Shown here: positions 38,414-47,670 of the stretch, piece after piece
Layout of the letters: each line of letters opens with the position of its first letter
Numbering within the stretch: position 1 is the first letter of the stretch
NCBI RefSeq assembly: GCF_022370635.2
Contig: NZ_CP092362.2
Coordinates: 2,542,001-2,606,000, forward strand
Length of the DNA: 64,000 nt
DNA from: Mycolicibacterium crocinum
GTDB taxonomy: Bacteria; Actinomycetota; Actinomycetes; Mycobacteriales; Mycobacteriaceae
Direction of reading: 5' to 3'
Notes under the pieces: model-generated
Told to the model about the DNA's origin: nothing
Databases searched by the model: none
The model's input: only the letters and a program-made list of their open reading frames with translations
Made by a program: the position numbers and the translations under genes

Positions 38414-39670
38414 TCATGCGGTGCTGATGGCGACGGCCACGGCCGCACCGAACACGATCGCCGGGCCTGCGATTCCGGCCAGAAACCCGAGTCCGAAGCG
38501 TCGGCCGCCGGCGGTGAACGCCAGCACGATCTTGACGAGCAGGTTGGATCCGAGCGCGGCGGCGATCGCTATCAGGGCCGTATCGACGGTGATATCACCT
38601 TTGGCGGCGAGGCTTGCCGCTGCGACCGAGCCGGCGTGGGCATCGGCAAGGCCGGCGGCGAAGGCGGCAAGTATCGCGCCCTGAGGCCCGAACACGGCTG
38701 CGCCCCAACGCCCGATGAGCAGAGCGACGGTCAGGACTGCGGTCAGGATGAGAGCGGGCCGCAGCGCGAACGGCCGGGCGGTGGGCCTGGATCCGGTGTC
38801 GTCGCCGGGTGTGGGCTCGCGACGATCTTCGGCGCCGGCACTTCGGTAGACGAAGATTGCGACGCCGAATAGGACGATGGCGCCCGCCGCCACCGGCAGC
38901 CACAGCCTGCGCAGCACGTCGACATCCACCACGCCGATCACCAGGAGCAGTTGGACGAAGGTTGCCCCGCTGGCCAAGAGCGCGCCTGCCAGTGGCGCCC
39001 GCACGCCGACTGCGCTGCGTGCGACACGACCCATCGATGCCGTCGTCGCGCTGGCCGAGACGAACCCGCCGGCCAAGCCCGTGACGAGCAGGCCGCGCTG
39101 GGGACCTAGCGCACGCACTCCGATGTAGCCGATCCAGCCGATTCCGGTGAGCAGCACGACCAGCAGCCACACCTTCGCCGGGTTCAAGACACCGTAGGGG
39201 CCGATCGGGCGATCCGGGAGCAGCGGCAGGATCACGAACGCGACCACGAAGAACTTGATGGCGTCTTCGAGCTCGATCTCGCTGATGATTTCGCGCGCGA
39301 ATCGATGAATGCGCGACTTCGACAACAGCAACAGCGTCGCGATCACGGCAAGGGCGACGGCGCGCGCGGGCCTGGTGAAAGCGAGCGCACCGAGCAGATA
39401 CGCCGCGAAGGCAGCTATTTCGGTGGTTGTCCCCGGGTCCTGCTGGCTGGTGCGGAGATACGCGAGTGCCAGAAACACTGCGACGCAGACCATTCCGGCG
39501 ATGACGCTCCACAGATTGAAGCTGGCGGCCACTGCGCCGACAAGTGACAGCAGGGCGAATGATCGTGAGCCGGCCGGCAATTTGCGGCTGTGGCTGCGTT
39601 CGCGCTCGAAGCCGAGCAACAGTCCGATCGCCAGCGCCACCAGGAACGGCTCGATCTGCTGAAGGTCCAC
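38414..39670 (-). CDS. MgtC/SapB family membrane protein with DUF4010 domain
   Basis: The 418-residue protein has about twelve hydrophobic helices. The N-terminal MgtC-like part carries FLVALAIGLLLGFERER and LPAGSRSFALLSLVGAV, and the C-terminal half is the DUF4010 region. MgtC proteins in pathogens support growth at low magnesium, but the molecular function is unresolved. The start is a GTG, five bases after the stop of the P-type ATPase, so the two form an operon. The 194 bases between ctaD and this gene (38220-38413) are convergent 3' ends; I see no clear hairpin terminator in it. Confidence 0.82.
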   Translation of the reverse strand: MDLQQIEPFLVALAIGLLLGFERERSHSRKLPAGSRSFALLSLVGAVAASFNLWSVIAGMVCVAVFLALAYLRTSQQDPGTTTEIAAFAAYLLGALAFTRPARAVALAVIATLLLLSKSRIHRFAREIISEIELEDAIKFFVVAFVILPLLPDRPIGPYGVLNPAKVWLLVVLLTGIGWIGYIGVRALGPQRGLLVTGLAGGFVSASATTASMGRVARSAVGVRAPLAGALLASGATFVQLLLVIGVVDVDVLRRLWLPVAAGAIVLFGVAIFVYRSAGAEDRREPTPGDDTGSRPTARPFALRPALILTAVLTVALLIGRWGAAVFGPQGAILAAFAAGLADAHAGSVAAASLAAKGDITVDTALIAIAAALGSNLLVKIVLAFTAGGRRFGLGFLAGIAGPAIVFGAAVAVAISTA

Positions 39671-39675
39671 CGCGG

Positions 39676-42015
39676 TCAGTGTCCGGCCTCGTCGGGGGCG
39701 ACGAGGGTGAAGTAGTTCTCTTCTTCTTGCAGGAAGTGCAGGCGCAGCAACGCGTGCAGTCCATACAGGCAGGCGCGCAAGTCGTCGATCTGATCAGGCT
39801 GGACCTCTCCGACGGAGCGAGACAAGTTGAGATGATTGCCGATCCGGTCGGTCAGTCGATGGATCTCGGCGTGGGTCCTGCTCATGGTCGCGGTGGCTTC
39901 ACCACTGCCCAACGGTGTGGCCAGCGCGGGATAGAGCTCGTTCTGTTCGCGGTCCTCGTGCGGCAACAGCTTCTCGGTGAGGAAGCGGTAGGCATCGGCG
40001 AGCGCGGCGATCGCTGATTCACCGGTATCGGCCGCGAGTTGATCGGCGGCATCGCGAAGCAATGACAGCGCATCGCGCAACGCGTCGTGCTCGACATCGA
40101 ATCGGCGCAGCATCTCCTCAGTATCGCGGGGCAGGCGGAGTCCGGTCGTCGGATCGCTGCGCAGCGCACGTAGTGCGTTCAGAATCACTGCGACATCAAT
40201 GGCTTCCTGCAGCAGCGCTCCCAGTGCGGGCGGCAGCCAGCCGAAGGCGGCGACGCCCATCGCGAGTAACGACAAGGTCATTCCGACCACCGCGCTCTGC
40301 ACCGCGATGTGCCGCGACCACCGGGCGATGTCCATCGCGTCGGCAAGCCGGTCCAACCGATCGGTGGTCAACACGATATCGGCGGCTTCCGAGGACGCGG
40401 TGGCCCCGCGCGCGCCGATCGCGACCCCGACGCTGGCAGCGGCCAGTGCGGGGGCGTCGTTGACGCCGTCGCCCACCATGACCGTCACGGCCTTCTCCCG
40501 TTCGGCGCGTACGGCGGTGACCTTGTCCGCCGGGCTCTGATCCGCGTACACCTCGTCGAGACCAAGCACAGTGGCCACTTCGCGCGCAGGCGCTGCCCGG
40601 TCCCCGGTGAGCATGACCAATCGGGTGAAGCCGGCCGCACGCAACCGCCGCATGGTTCGGGGAGCGCTGCGGCGCAGGGGATCTCGTAACAGCACCGCGC
40701 CGATCACCTGCCCGTCGACAGCCACCCATGCGATCGCGGCCGTGTCGAGGCTCGCGCGATTGACGGCCGCACGGGCCCACCCGGCGTCCGGTGCAGCGGC
40801 CGGGGGTTTGCCCACCGAAACCTGGGCACCGTCGACGGTGGCGACGACGCCTCGTCCCGGCTGCTCGATCATGTTGACGGGCAACGACAGCGGGATGTTC
40901 TGCGCAAGCGCTTCGGTGACGATCGCCTCGGCCAGCACGTGGGGAGACATCTGATCGACGGATGCGGCGAGCCGCAGAACGTCCCTGCGATCGTGCCCAG
41001 GGGCAGGGAGCACGTCAACCACGACGGGACGACCTGCGGTGAGGGTGCCCGTCTTGTCCATCACCAACGTCTCTGCGTGACCGAGGTTTTCGAGTGCGCC
41101 GCCACTGCGGACCACGACACCGTGGCGCGACGCCCGCGATAAGCCCGACACGATCGCCACCGGCGCGGCGAGCAATAGGGGACAGGGCGTCGCCACCACC
41201 AGCACCGCCACCGCCCGGGTCCACGATCCGCTGGCCAAGCCCGCGATGCCCGCCACCACCAGGGCCACCGGCAAGAAGGCCGCCGCATATCGGTCCGCCA
41301 GCCGAACAATGGGCGCACTTTCGGAGCCGGCCTGCTGTGCCAGCCGCACGATGCCGGCGTAGGTGCTGTCGTCGGCAGTGGCCGTCGCGCGGATGTCGAA
41401 GGCCGTGGCGGCGTTCACCACACCACTGCGCACCGGCTCGCCGACTGCCCGCTCGACGTTCAAGGGTTCACCGGTCAGGACCGACTCGTCGAGCACCGCC
41501 GCGGCGCCCTCGATCCGTCCGTCCACCGGCACCACCTCGCCGGGCCCGACCACCAGCACGTCACCGATCGCGACGTCGGCCAGTGGGACGACAGTGACTG
41601 CGGCACCGGTCTTTCGGCGCGCGAAGCGCGGCGCACGCGTCAGCAGGGCACGCAGATCCTTCGAGGCTCGTCGTTGCGCTGCCGCGTCCAGAAAGCGGCC
41701 GGTGGACAGCATCACCGCGATCAGGGCACCGGCCAGGTATTCGCCCACCCAGAGCGTGCCCACCAGCGACAGCACCGCCAGCAGGTCGACCCCGGCGCGG
41801 CCCCGGTACAGCGAGTGGACCACCCAGGCCAGTGCAGGCACCACCGCGGACAACGTCCCGGCGATCCAACAACTGTCGGCGACGTCGCGCCAGCCGGCAA
41901 GCCAGGCGATGCCGCCCAGGAGCAACGCCGCCGCCGTCACGGCCAACAGAACCGGTTCGACAAGCGGCCGCACCCGCAGCCACCACGGTGGGTTGGGCAC
42001 CACACCCTCGATCAC
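39676..42015 (-). CDS. P1B-type metal ATPase fused to C-terminal hemerythrin domain (P1B-5-like)
   Basis: The 779-residue pump shows the phosphorylation motif DKTGTLTAG, LTGEP, the nucleotide motif GDGVNDAPAL, and ATPCPLLLAAPVA in the metal-binding helix (TPC instead of the CPC or SPC of copper and cobalt pumps). There is no N-terminal heavy-metal CXXC domain. The last helix pair includes LLQEAIDVAVILNALRAL. After about residue 620 comes a hemerythrin-like domain with FDVEHDALRD, LLPHEDREQNELYP, MSRTHAEIHRL and HALLRLHFLQEEENY, which contain iron-ligand histidines and glutamates. This layout matches the P1B-5 class, with Nia of Sinorhizobium meliloti linked to nickel and iron. The start is a GTG with some uncertainty. 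Confidence 0.88.
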   Translation of the reverse strand: MIEGVVPNPPWWLRVRPLVEPVLLAVTAAALLLGGIAWLAGWRDVADSCWIAGTLSAVVPALAWVVHSLYRGRAGVDLLAVLSLVGTLWVGEYLAGALIAVMLSTGRFLDAAAQRRASKDLRALLTRAPRFARRKTGAAVTVVPLADVAIGDVLVVGPGEVVPVDGRIEGAAAVLDESVLTGEPLNVERAVGEPVRSGVVNAATAFDIRATATADDSTYAGIVRLAQQAGSESAPIVRLADRYAAAFLPVALVVAGIAGLASGSWTRAVAVLVVATPCPLLLAAPVAIVSGLSRASRHGVVVRSGGALENLGHAETLVMDKTGTLTAGRPVVVDVLPAPGHDRRDVLRLAASVDQMSPHVLAEAIVTEALAQNIPLSLPVNMIEQPGRGVVATVDGAQVSVGKPPAAAPDAGWARAAVNRASLDTAAIAWVAVDGQVIGAVLLRDPLRRSAPRTMRRLRAAGFTRLVMLTGDRAAPAREVATVLGLDEVYADQSPADKVTAVRAEREKAVTVMVGDGVNDAPALAAASVGVAIGARGATASSEAADIVLTTDRLDRLADAMDIARWSRHIAVQSAVVGMTLSLLAMGVAAFGWLPPALGALLQEAIDVAVILNALRALRSDPTTGLRLPRDTEEMLRRFDVEHDALRDALSLLRDAADQLAADTGESAIAALADAYRFLTEKLLPHEDREQNELYPALATPLGSGEATATMSRTHAEIHRLTDRIGNHLNLSRSVGEVQPDQIDDLRACLYGLHALLRLHFLQEEENYFTLVAPDEAGH

Positions 42016-42161
42016 GCGCGCTCCTCGACGGTCCTGTTGTCATCGTCGTGACATTCGCATCCTGCGTTAAGAGGACAAGGTCATTTACTTTGACGCCCGG
42101 AAAAGGCCGGAAGAAGGCGTGTTCGGCGGCGATGTGTCGCGCCGCGTGGCACTCTCGCTGA

Positions 42162-42842
42162 GTGCCCACGCCCAACGTCACCCCCGCGGTTCTGGTCGTC
42201 GAGGATGACCACGCGCTGAGCGCGATGCTGGCCGAGTTGCTCACCGACGAGGGGTACCACGTCGATACCGCGTACGACGGGCAGCAGGGCCTGCACCGCG
42301 GCCTGACGGGTCGCTACGACGCCCTCATCGTGGATCGCGGGCTGCCGGTGATGGACGGCTCGGACCTGATCGCGCTACTGAGATCCAAGGGGGTCGCGAC
42401 GCCCGCCCTGATCCTCACGGCGCGCGGCGCGGTGGAGGACCGCGTCGAAGGCCTCGATGCGGGTGCACAGGATTACCTGGTCAAGCCCTTCGAGGTCGCC
42501 GAATTACTGGCCCGGGTGCGGGCGCTGCTGCGGCGCATCGACAACTCCGCGACCGTCGTCGCGGCCGGCGGCTTGCGGCTGGACCGGGTGACCCGCCGGG
42601 TGACCGGTGCGGCAGTCGACCACGGTGAGGTGGAGTTGTCCGAGCGGGAAGCCTCGCTGCTCGCGACGTTGATGGCCGCACCCAAGCGGGTGTTCAGCCG
42701 GGCCCAGTTACTCGATTCGGTGTTCGAGGGCGTCGAGTCCGGCGGGGCGGTCGATCTTTACGTCCACTATCTGCGACGCAAACTCGGCAAGCAGGTGATC
42801 CGCACGGTGCACGGCGCCGGCTATCGGTTCGGGCTCGAATGA
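42162..42842 (+). CDS. OmpR-family response regulator
   Basis: The 226-residue protein has a receiver (phospho-acceptor in DALIVDRGLPVMDG, conserved lysine in YLVKPF) and a C-terminal winged-helix DNA-binding domain (LYVHYLRRKLG, RTVHGAGYRFGLE). The GTG at 42162 starts MPTPNVTPAVLVVEDDHALS. It is coupled by an ATGA overlap to a histidine kinase and is divergent from the hemerythrin-fused metal ATPase, so it is a candidate regulator of that pump. Regulation is inferred from position only. Confidence 0.93.
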   Translation: MPTPNVTPAVLVVEDDHALSAMLAELLTDEGYHVDTAYDGQQGLHRGLTGRYDALIVDRGLPVMDGSDLIALLRSKGVATPALILTARGAVEDRVEGLDAGAQDYLVKPFEVAELLARVRALLRRIDNSATVVAAGGLRLDRVTRRVTGAAVDHGEVELSEREASLLATLMAAPKRVFSRAQLLDSVFEGVESGGAVDLYVHYLRRKLGKQVIRTVHGAGYRFGLE

Positions 42843-44047
42843 CCCCCGCTGGGGATCTCGCCGTGGTGCGGCGGGCGGGCCGGATCGCCGCGATCCAGGC
42901 TTCGGTCGCCCTTGCCCTGGTGCTGCTGGTGGTCGGCGGGGTGATGTTCACGGTGTATGTCCGTGCGCAGAATCGTCAGATCGACGCCGAATTGCAGACA
43001 TTGGCCATGTCGGCCGACGACGCCAATGACCCGCCACCCGACATGGAACTTGCGTTGCGCGACAACAACGGTGCGGTGTCGACCAGTGACGGCGGGCAAC
43101 CCGGTGTGGCGCTGCTGTCCGGAGGAACGGGATTCGGCGACATCCACAGCGACGGGCGCCACTACCGCGCATTGGTTGTGGATCGGCCCGAGGGTCGCGT
43201 GGTCGCGATGATGGATCTGGCCCCCTTCCACACGGGCCGCAACCGTCTGCTGATGTCGGTGGCGTTCGCCGAGTTGGCCGGCATCCTGGCATCGGTCGCG
43301 GTGGTTGTGTTGTTCACCCGCCGTTCGGTGCGTCCGCTGGCCCAGGCTCTGGCGCTGCAGCGGGGGTTTGTCGCCGACGCCTCGCACGAGTTGAGGGCTC
43401 CGCTGACCGTGCTGCACACCCGGGCCCAGCTGCTGGCACGGCGGGCCGGCAGTGCCGACGGCGAGGCGATTCGTGCGGAGGCCGACGCCCTTGTCGCCGA
43501 TACCCGGGCGCTGAGCGATATCGTCGACGACCTGCTCGCGTCGGCGACGATGACGGCCGGTGACACGCCCCGCGACCGGGTCGATCTGGCGTCGGTGGCG
43601 GCCGATGTGCAGCACAGCCTGGCGCCGTATGCCGAAGCCCTCGGCGTGACTCTGCGCTTCGAAATGCCGGACGAGCCAGACTCATTCGATGTCATCGGGT
43701 CCCGCGCTGCGCTCCGTCGCGCATTCACCGCGCTGGTGGACAATGCCCTCGGTCACGAACATTCCGGTGGCGCGGTCGAGATGCGGCTGAGCAGGCAGGG
43801 TCCGATGATCCGGGCCGAGATCGCCGATGACGGCGTCGGAATCGACGCCGACACCATGGCGACTCTGTTCACCCGCTTCGCGCGAGGCGCCGAGCACACC
43901 ACCCGGGCAGGCAGACAGTCCTACGGGATCGGGTTGGCCTTGGTGCGCGAGATCGCCCACGCCCACGGCGGAGAGGTGTCGGTCGAGTCGACACCCGGCG
44001 TGGGGTCGACCTTCACGCTGAGTCTGCCTGCCGCACAACGCGACTAG
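42839..44047 (+). CDS. Sensor histidine kinase
   Basis: The 402-residue kinase has two transmembrane helices (about residues 12-38 and 140-160) bracketing an extracellular domain of roughly 100 residues. A HisKA box DASHELRAPLTVLH and an ATPase domain (DNALGHEHSGG, DDGVGIDADT, YGIGLALVREIAHAHGG) follow. It overlaps the response-regulator stop by four bases. The last four bases overlap the stop of the convergent FkbM gene. The signal is unknown; a metal or redox cue is suggested by neighbours but not shown. Confidence 0.92.
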   Translation: MTPAGDLAVVRRAGRIAAIQASVALALVLLVVGGVMFTVYVRAQNRQIDAELQTLAMSADDANDPPPDMELALRDNNGAVSTSDGGQPGVALLSGGTGFGDIHSDGRHYRALVVDRPEGRVVAMMDLAPFHTGRNRLLMSVAFAELAGILASVAVVVLFTRRSVRPLAQALALQRGFVADASHELRAPLTVLHTRAQLLARRAGSADGEAIRAEADALVADTRALSDIVDDLLASATMTAGDTPRDRVDLASVAADVQHSLAPYAEALGVTLRFEMPDEPDSFDVIGSRAALRRAFTALVDNALGHEHSGGAVEMRLSRQGPMIRAEIADDGVGIDADTMATLFTRFARGAEHTTRAGRQSYGIGLALVREIAHAHGGEVSVESTPGVGSTFTLSLPAAQRD

Positions 44048-45060
44048 CGACTCCGGCGGCCGTCGAGCGGGAGGCGATCGCCGTCGTGACGCGACAAGAC
44101 GAGGTCGAGTCGTGATGCCCGCGTGGTGAGCGGCTCGCGTACTCGGATGGCGTCGCGTACATCGTTGGGCCAGAGGTAGCGCCACGCGGCGTAACTGTTG
44201 GCCATGGCGTACACATTGAAACCGGCCTCGACGAACGGCCGGAGCACGTCGGCCGGTGTGAGCTGCCGGTCCGGCCACCACTGGGGTGAAAGTTCCACCA
44301 CGATCTCGGCATCGTCGCGCAGTGTGCCGATGAGGTTGCGCATTCCCGCCAGAACATCGGGCTCGGCGCCCTCCACGTCGATCTTGATCAGCCGCGCCGA
44401 GGTGATCTCCTGGAACGTCAGGATCTCCTCGAGCGGCTTGGCCTCGACCGTCGACTCGGCATGCAGGCCACGAGACGACAGCGTGGTCGTCATACCGGCG
44501 TTGTGCCGCGGACCGGTGAAGACGGTCAGCGTTCCGGTCTTTGCGGCGGCCGCCATGTTCACCTCTCGAATGCGATCCCCGTGCTCATTGACCACAACGT
44601 TGTGGTGCAGATCGCTGAACATCGTCGGGGACGCCTCGACGGCCACGACCCGGCCACCAACTCCAACCGGACCGGCCGCGAGCAGCGAGTAGTAGCCGAT
44701 GTTCGCACCGACGTCGACGAAAACGTCGCCGTCGCCGAGTCTGCTTGCGATGAAACGGGTCAAGTCCGGTTCCCACTCCTGGAAGACCCAGATGTAGGTG
44801 GCAATGAGATCCGGTAGGCGGCACGTCAGCACCGCGCCGAAGCCGGTGTGTCCCGGCAACGCCAGGGCCCGGCCCAGCCGGTCATGGGCCCGAAGCACCA
44901 GAGACAGCGCCGCGAAGACGGGGACGAGCAGCGCGGCCCGTAACACCTTCTCGGCGAGGGACACTCTGTCCTTTCGGGTACTCAGTCGACGCACCACTGT
45001 GCGTAGACCACATGCCATCGCGACGACCATCGGCTCTAGGTATGAACGGGTCGAAACCAT
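44044..45060 (-). CDS. FkbM-family methyltransferase
   Basis: The 338-residue protein has an N-terminal hydrophobic stretch (KVLRAALLVPVFAALSLVL, about residues 38-58) that could associate with the membrane. The SAM-binding fold follows with FVDVGANIGYYSLLAA and VVAVEASPTMFSDLHHN, then LIKIDVEGAEPDVLAGM and a C-terminal conserved WPDRQLTP block. This is the FkbM family, whose members O-methylate sugars, lipids and antibiotics. The substrate here cannot be deduced. It faces the two-component system convergently and lies divergent from the ApbE gene. Confidence 0.9.
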   Translation of the reverse strand: MVSTRSYLEPMVVAMACGLRTVVRRLSTRKDRVSLAEKVLRAALLVPVFAALSLVLRAHDRLGRALALPGHTGFGAVLTCRLPDLIATYIWVFQEWEPDLTRFIASRLGDGDVFVDVGANIGYYSLLAAGPVGVGGRVVAVEASPTMFSDLHHNVVVNEHGDRIREVNMAAAAKTGTLTVFTGPRHNAGMTTTLSSRGLHAESTVEAKPLEEILTFQEITSARLIKIDVEGAEPDVLAGMRNLIGTLRDDAEIVVELSPQWWPDRQLTPADVLRPFVEAGFNVYAMANSYAAWRYLWPNDVRDAIRVREPLTTRASRLDLVLSRHDGDRLPLDGRRSR

Positions 45061-45331
45061 GCGTTACAAGCTGATGTCGGCTTCTTTGAACCACCAAAGA
45101 TCGGCTGCTCAGGACGCGGCGGCGACGGGCCAAAACTGCGAGGTGTCGCCAAAACGGCAGATTCTCAAGCCAGATTCGCGACGTGATTGGCAGTCAACTC
45201 CCGTCGCCCGCCCAGCATGTTGCCAGCAGTGCCTGCGGCGGCAATCACGCGTCCACAGTGGTTGCCGGGGCGATTCTTCGAGAGTTCAAAGTTTCGGGTG
45301 TGACCATTCGATTCATGGACTCAGCCGGATC
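45061..45331. other. Intergenic region between FkbM and ApbE genes
   Basis: The 271 bases separate two divergent genes and should contain both promoters. I found no coding frame with family resemblance and no clear inverted repeat or riboswitch. Base composition is slightly less GC-rich than the flanking genes, as expected of a non-coding stretch. Confidence 0.4.
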
Positions 45332-46279
45332 ATGATCGCTGCCGAGATGCGGGCCGCCGGACGAGACCTGCCCACCGCGGAAAGCCATTGGCAGCGTTGG
45401 ACGATGGACATGCAGATCATCGTCACCGACGCCGACGTGCTCGGGATCGCGCGGCGCGCCGTGGATTCCGAACTCGACGCCATCGAGCTGGCCGCGTCGC
45501 GGTTCAACCCCGATTCGGAGATCAATGTCCTCGCAGAGCGTGGCCGGCCCATGGAGATCAGTGAGTTGCTCGCCGAATTGCTGGGTGCGGCACTCCTCGC
45601 GGCGCAGCAGACCGATGGGGACGTGGACCCGACGATCGGCGCCAGGCTCATCGAGCTCGGGTATGACCGCGACATCGCCGGCATGACTTCCGCTGTGCGC
45701 CTGGCATCGTCGATAACGCAATCGGCCGATTGGAAGATGATCGGTCTCGCCGGGCGGGTGGCCAGCGTGCCCCGTGGGGTCGTCCTCGACCTCGGCTCGA
45801 CGGCCAAGGCCGTCGCCGCCGACCGCTGCGCCGCACGGGTGCACCGCGTCACCGGTGCGGGTGTGTTGGTCAATCTCGGCGGCGATATCGCCACGGCCGG
45901 GCAGGCACCCACCGACGGCTGGCAGGTGCTCGTCTGCGACGGCGACGACGAACCGTCGGCCATGGTCGCGCTGGAGTCCGGGTGGGCGCTGGCCACCTCG
46001 AGCACCCTGCGCCGCAGCTGGCGGCGCGGCCAGCAGGCGGTGCACCACATCGTCGACCCGAAGACCGGCTGGTCAGCGGAGCCGGTGTGGCGCACGGTGA
46101 GCGTCGTGGCGCGGAGTTGTCTGGCGGCCAACACGGTGAGCACTGCTGCGGTGATCCGCGGATGGCGGGCCCTCGACTGGATACGGGCGCAGCGGCTTCC
46201 CGCCCGGCTGGTAGACCGTGACCGGCTGGTCCACACCCTTGGCGGATGGCCGGCCGACGATGCGAACAGGCGGCGATGA
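45332..46279 (+). CDS. apbE: FAD:protein FMN transferase (ApbE family)
   Basis: The 315-residue protein belongs to the ApbE/NqrC-flavinylating family. Motifs include ASRFNPDSEINVLAER, DVDPTIGARLIELGYD, VVLDLGSTAKAVAADRCA, VNLGGDIATAG, and HHIVDPKTGWSAEP with the HIxDPxTG motif. ApbE attaches FMN to threonine or serine of flavoproteins. No signal peptide is evident, so it would act in the cytoplasm unless export is by another route. The ATG at 45332 is chosen because the family signature begins soon after. It overlaps the ferredoxin gene by four bases. A flavoprotein substrate is not in the window. Confidence 0.9.
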   Translation: MIAAEMRAAGRDLPTAESHWQRWTMDMQIIVTDADVLGIARRAVDSELDAIELAASRFNPDSEINVLAERGRPMEISELLAELLGAALLAAQQTDGDVDPTIGARLIELGYDRDIAGMTSAVRLASSITQSADWKMIGLAGRVASVPRGVVLDLGSTAKAVAADRCAARVHRVTGAGVLVNLGGDIATAGQAPTDGWQVLVCDGDDEPSAMVALESGWALATSSTLRRSWRRGQQAVHHIVDPKTGWSAEPVWRTVSVVARSCLAANTVSTAAVIRGWRALDWIRAQRLPARLVDRDRLVHTLGGWPADDANRRR

Positions 46280-46515
46280 TGGCAACCCGGACGGCGACGA
46301 CCACGCTGCGCTTGCACATCGACTGGACACGCTGCGACGGACGCGGATTGTGCAGCGAACTTCTGCCAGAGCTGTTGGGCCGTGACGAGTGGGGATACCC
46401 GAGGTCCCGTGACAACTCGCGGGAACCGTCGGTGCCGGACCGCTCGGTGAAGTATGCGCGACGCGCCGTCGCGCGCTGCCCACGGTTGGCGCTGACGCTG
46501 ATCGAGGACGCCTGA
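46276..46515 (+). CDS. Ferredoxin (single-cluster, mycobacterial P450/ferric-reductase type)
   Basis: The 79-residue protein has LHIDWTRCDGRGLCSELLPE with C-x5-C, followed by a conserved WGYP turn and a C-terminal ARCPRLAL cysteine-proline. The pattern matches small ferredoxins in actinobacteria; with only three or four well-placed cysteines a [3Fe-4S] cluster is plausible. The start could be ATG 46276 or 46279. The first overlaps the ApbE stop by four bases, supporting coupling. It likely donates electrons to the flavoprotein modified by ApbE, though that partner is absent here. Confidence 0.85.
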   Translation: MMATRTATTTLRLHIDWTRCDGRGLCSELLPELLGRDEWGYPRSRDNSREPSVPDRSVKYARRAVARCPRLALTLIEDA

Positions 46516-46530
46516 CCCGGCGCCGGCGAA

Positions 46531-47670
46531 TCACATGTCGACGGTCCGGCCGTCGTGCGTTGCGACCGTCGGCACGATCGGCAGCGCCACCGTGAAGACG
46601 CAGCCGTGGCCCGCTCCACGGCTGGCCACTCTGATGCGCCCGCCGTGGGCTTCGGTGAGCGCCTTGGCGATCGCCAATCCGATGCCGGAGCCTCCTCGCT
46701 GACGGTCGCGGGCGTAGTCGATGCGATAGAAGCGGTCGAAGACATGCGGCAGATGCTCGGCGGCGATACCCTCGCCGTCGTCGGCGACGCCGAAAATCAC
46801 CTCGTCCGCGACCCGGGTCGCGGTCACGGTGACGTGTCCGCCGGCGGGCGTGTGGCGCAATGCGTTGTCGATCAGGTTCCCCAACACCTGCGCCACCCGT
46901 TGCCGATCCGCGCACAGGCGAATTCCGTCGTCCACCTGGATGTTCAGGGCGACGTTTTTGGCGGCGTAGCGGGCGGCCGCCGTGTCGCGGACCGCTCTGA
47001 CGATCTCGGCGGCGTCGACCCAGGCCGGGGTGATGGTGGCGTGTGCCTCCTCGGCCTGGGCCAGGGCTGCGACGTCGGCCGAGAATCGAACCAACCGGCC
47101 GGTCTGCTCGCGCAGCATCGCGATCGTGGGCTGGTCAAGCGTCCGGACGCCGTCTTCGACAGCTTCCAGGTATGCCTCCAGCACCGACACCGGTGTGCGG
47201 ATCTCGTGGGCCAGGTCGCCGAACAACTGCCGCCGGCTCGATTCCACCGCCTGCAGCCGCTCGGCCATCTGATTGAAAGCTGTTGCCAGTTCGTCGAACT
47301 CGTGGCCCAGCCGGGGAGGGGCCACCCGGATGTCGTAGCGCCCCTCGGCCACGGCCGACGCCGCACCGGACACCTCGGCGATCGATTGCTGCAAGCGGCG
47401 GCTGAGGTAGATGGTGGCGATCAGCGCGGTCACTGCGGCCACCGAGATGGCCACCGCGATCGACAGCGCGGTGGCGTGCTGATAGGCCTGCTCGGCGTGG
47501 TATTGCTCATTGGAGCCGTGGGTGACGCCGGCCATCGTGAGGTGCTCGCGGAACAACGGGGGCCCGACGGCGGACGCGACAACCCAGGTCGTCACCCCGG
47601 CGGCGGCAAGAACCACGCTCTGGGCCAGCAGGAGGCGCCGGCGCATTCCGAATCCGCTGAGTGCGCTCAC
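46531..47670 (-). CDS. Sensor histidine kinase (second two-component system)
   Basis: The 379-residue kinase has two transmembrane helices (about residues 12-32 and 65-90) with a short extracellular loop, a HAMP domain (LSRRLQQSIAEVSGAASAVA), HisKA (DLAHEIRTPVSVLEAYLE) and HATPase (GNLIDNALRHTPAGG, GSGIGLAIAKALTEAHGG). The start is a GTG overlapping the response-regulator stop (GTGA). The short sensor loop of about 35 residues suggests a simple input, perhaps envelope or ion conditions, but none can be read out. Confidence 0.92.
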   Translation of the reverse strand: MSALSGFGMRRRLLLAQSVVLAAAGVTTWVVASAVGPPLFREHLTMAGVTHGSNEQYHAEQAYQHATALSIAVAISVAAVTALIATIYLSRRLQQSIAEVSGAASAVAEGRYDIRVAPPRLGHEFDELATAFNQMAERLQAVESSRRQLFGDLAHEIRTPVSVLEAYLEAVEDGVRTLDQPTIAMLREQTGRLVRFSADVAALAQAEEAHATITPAWVDAAEIVRAVRDTAAARYAAKNVALNIQVDDGIRLCADRQRVAQVLGNLIDNALRHTPAGGHVTVTATRVADEVIFGVADDGEGIAAEHLPHVFDRFYRIDYARDRQRGGSGIGLAIAKALTEAHGGRIRVASRGAGHGCVFTVALPIVPTVATHDGRTVDM

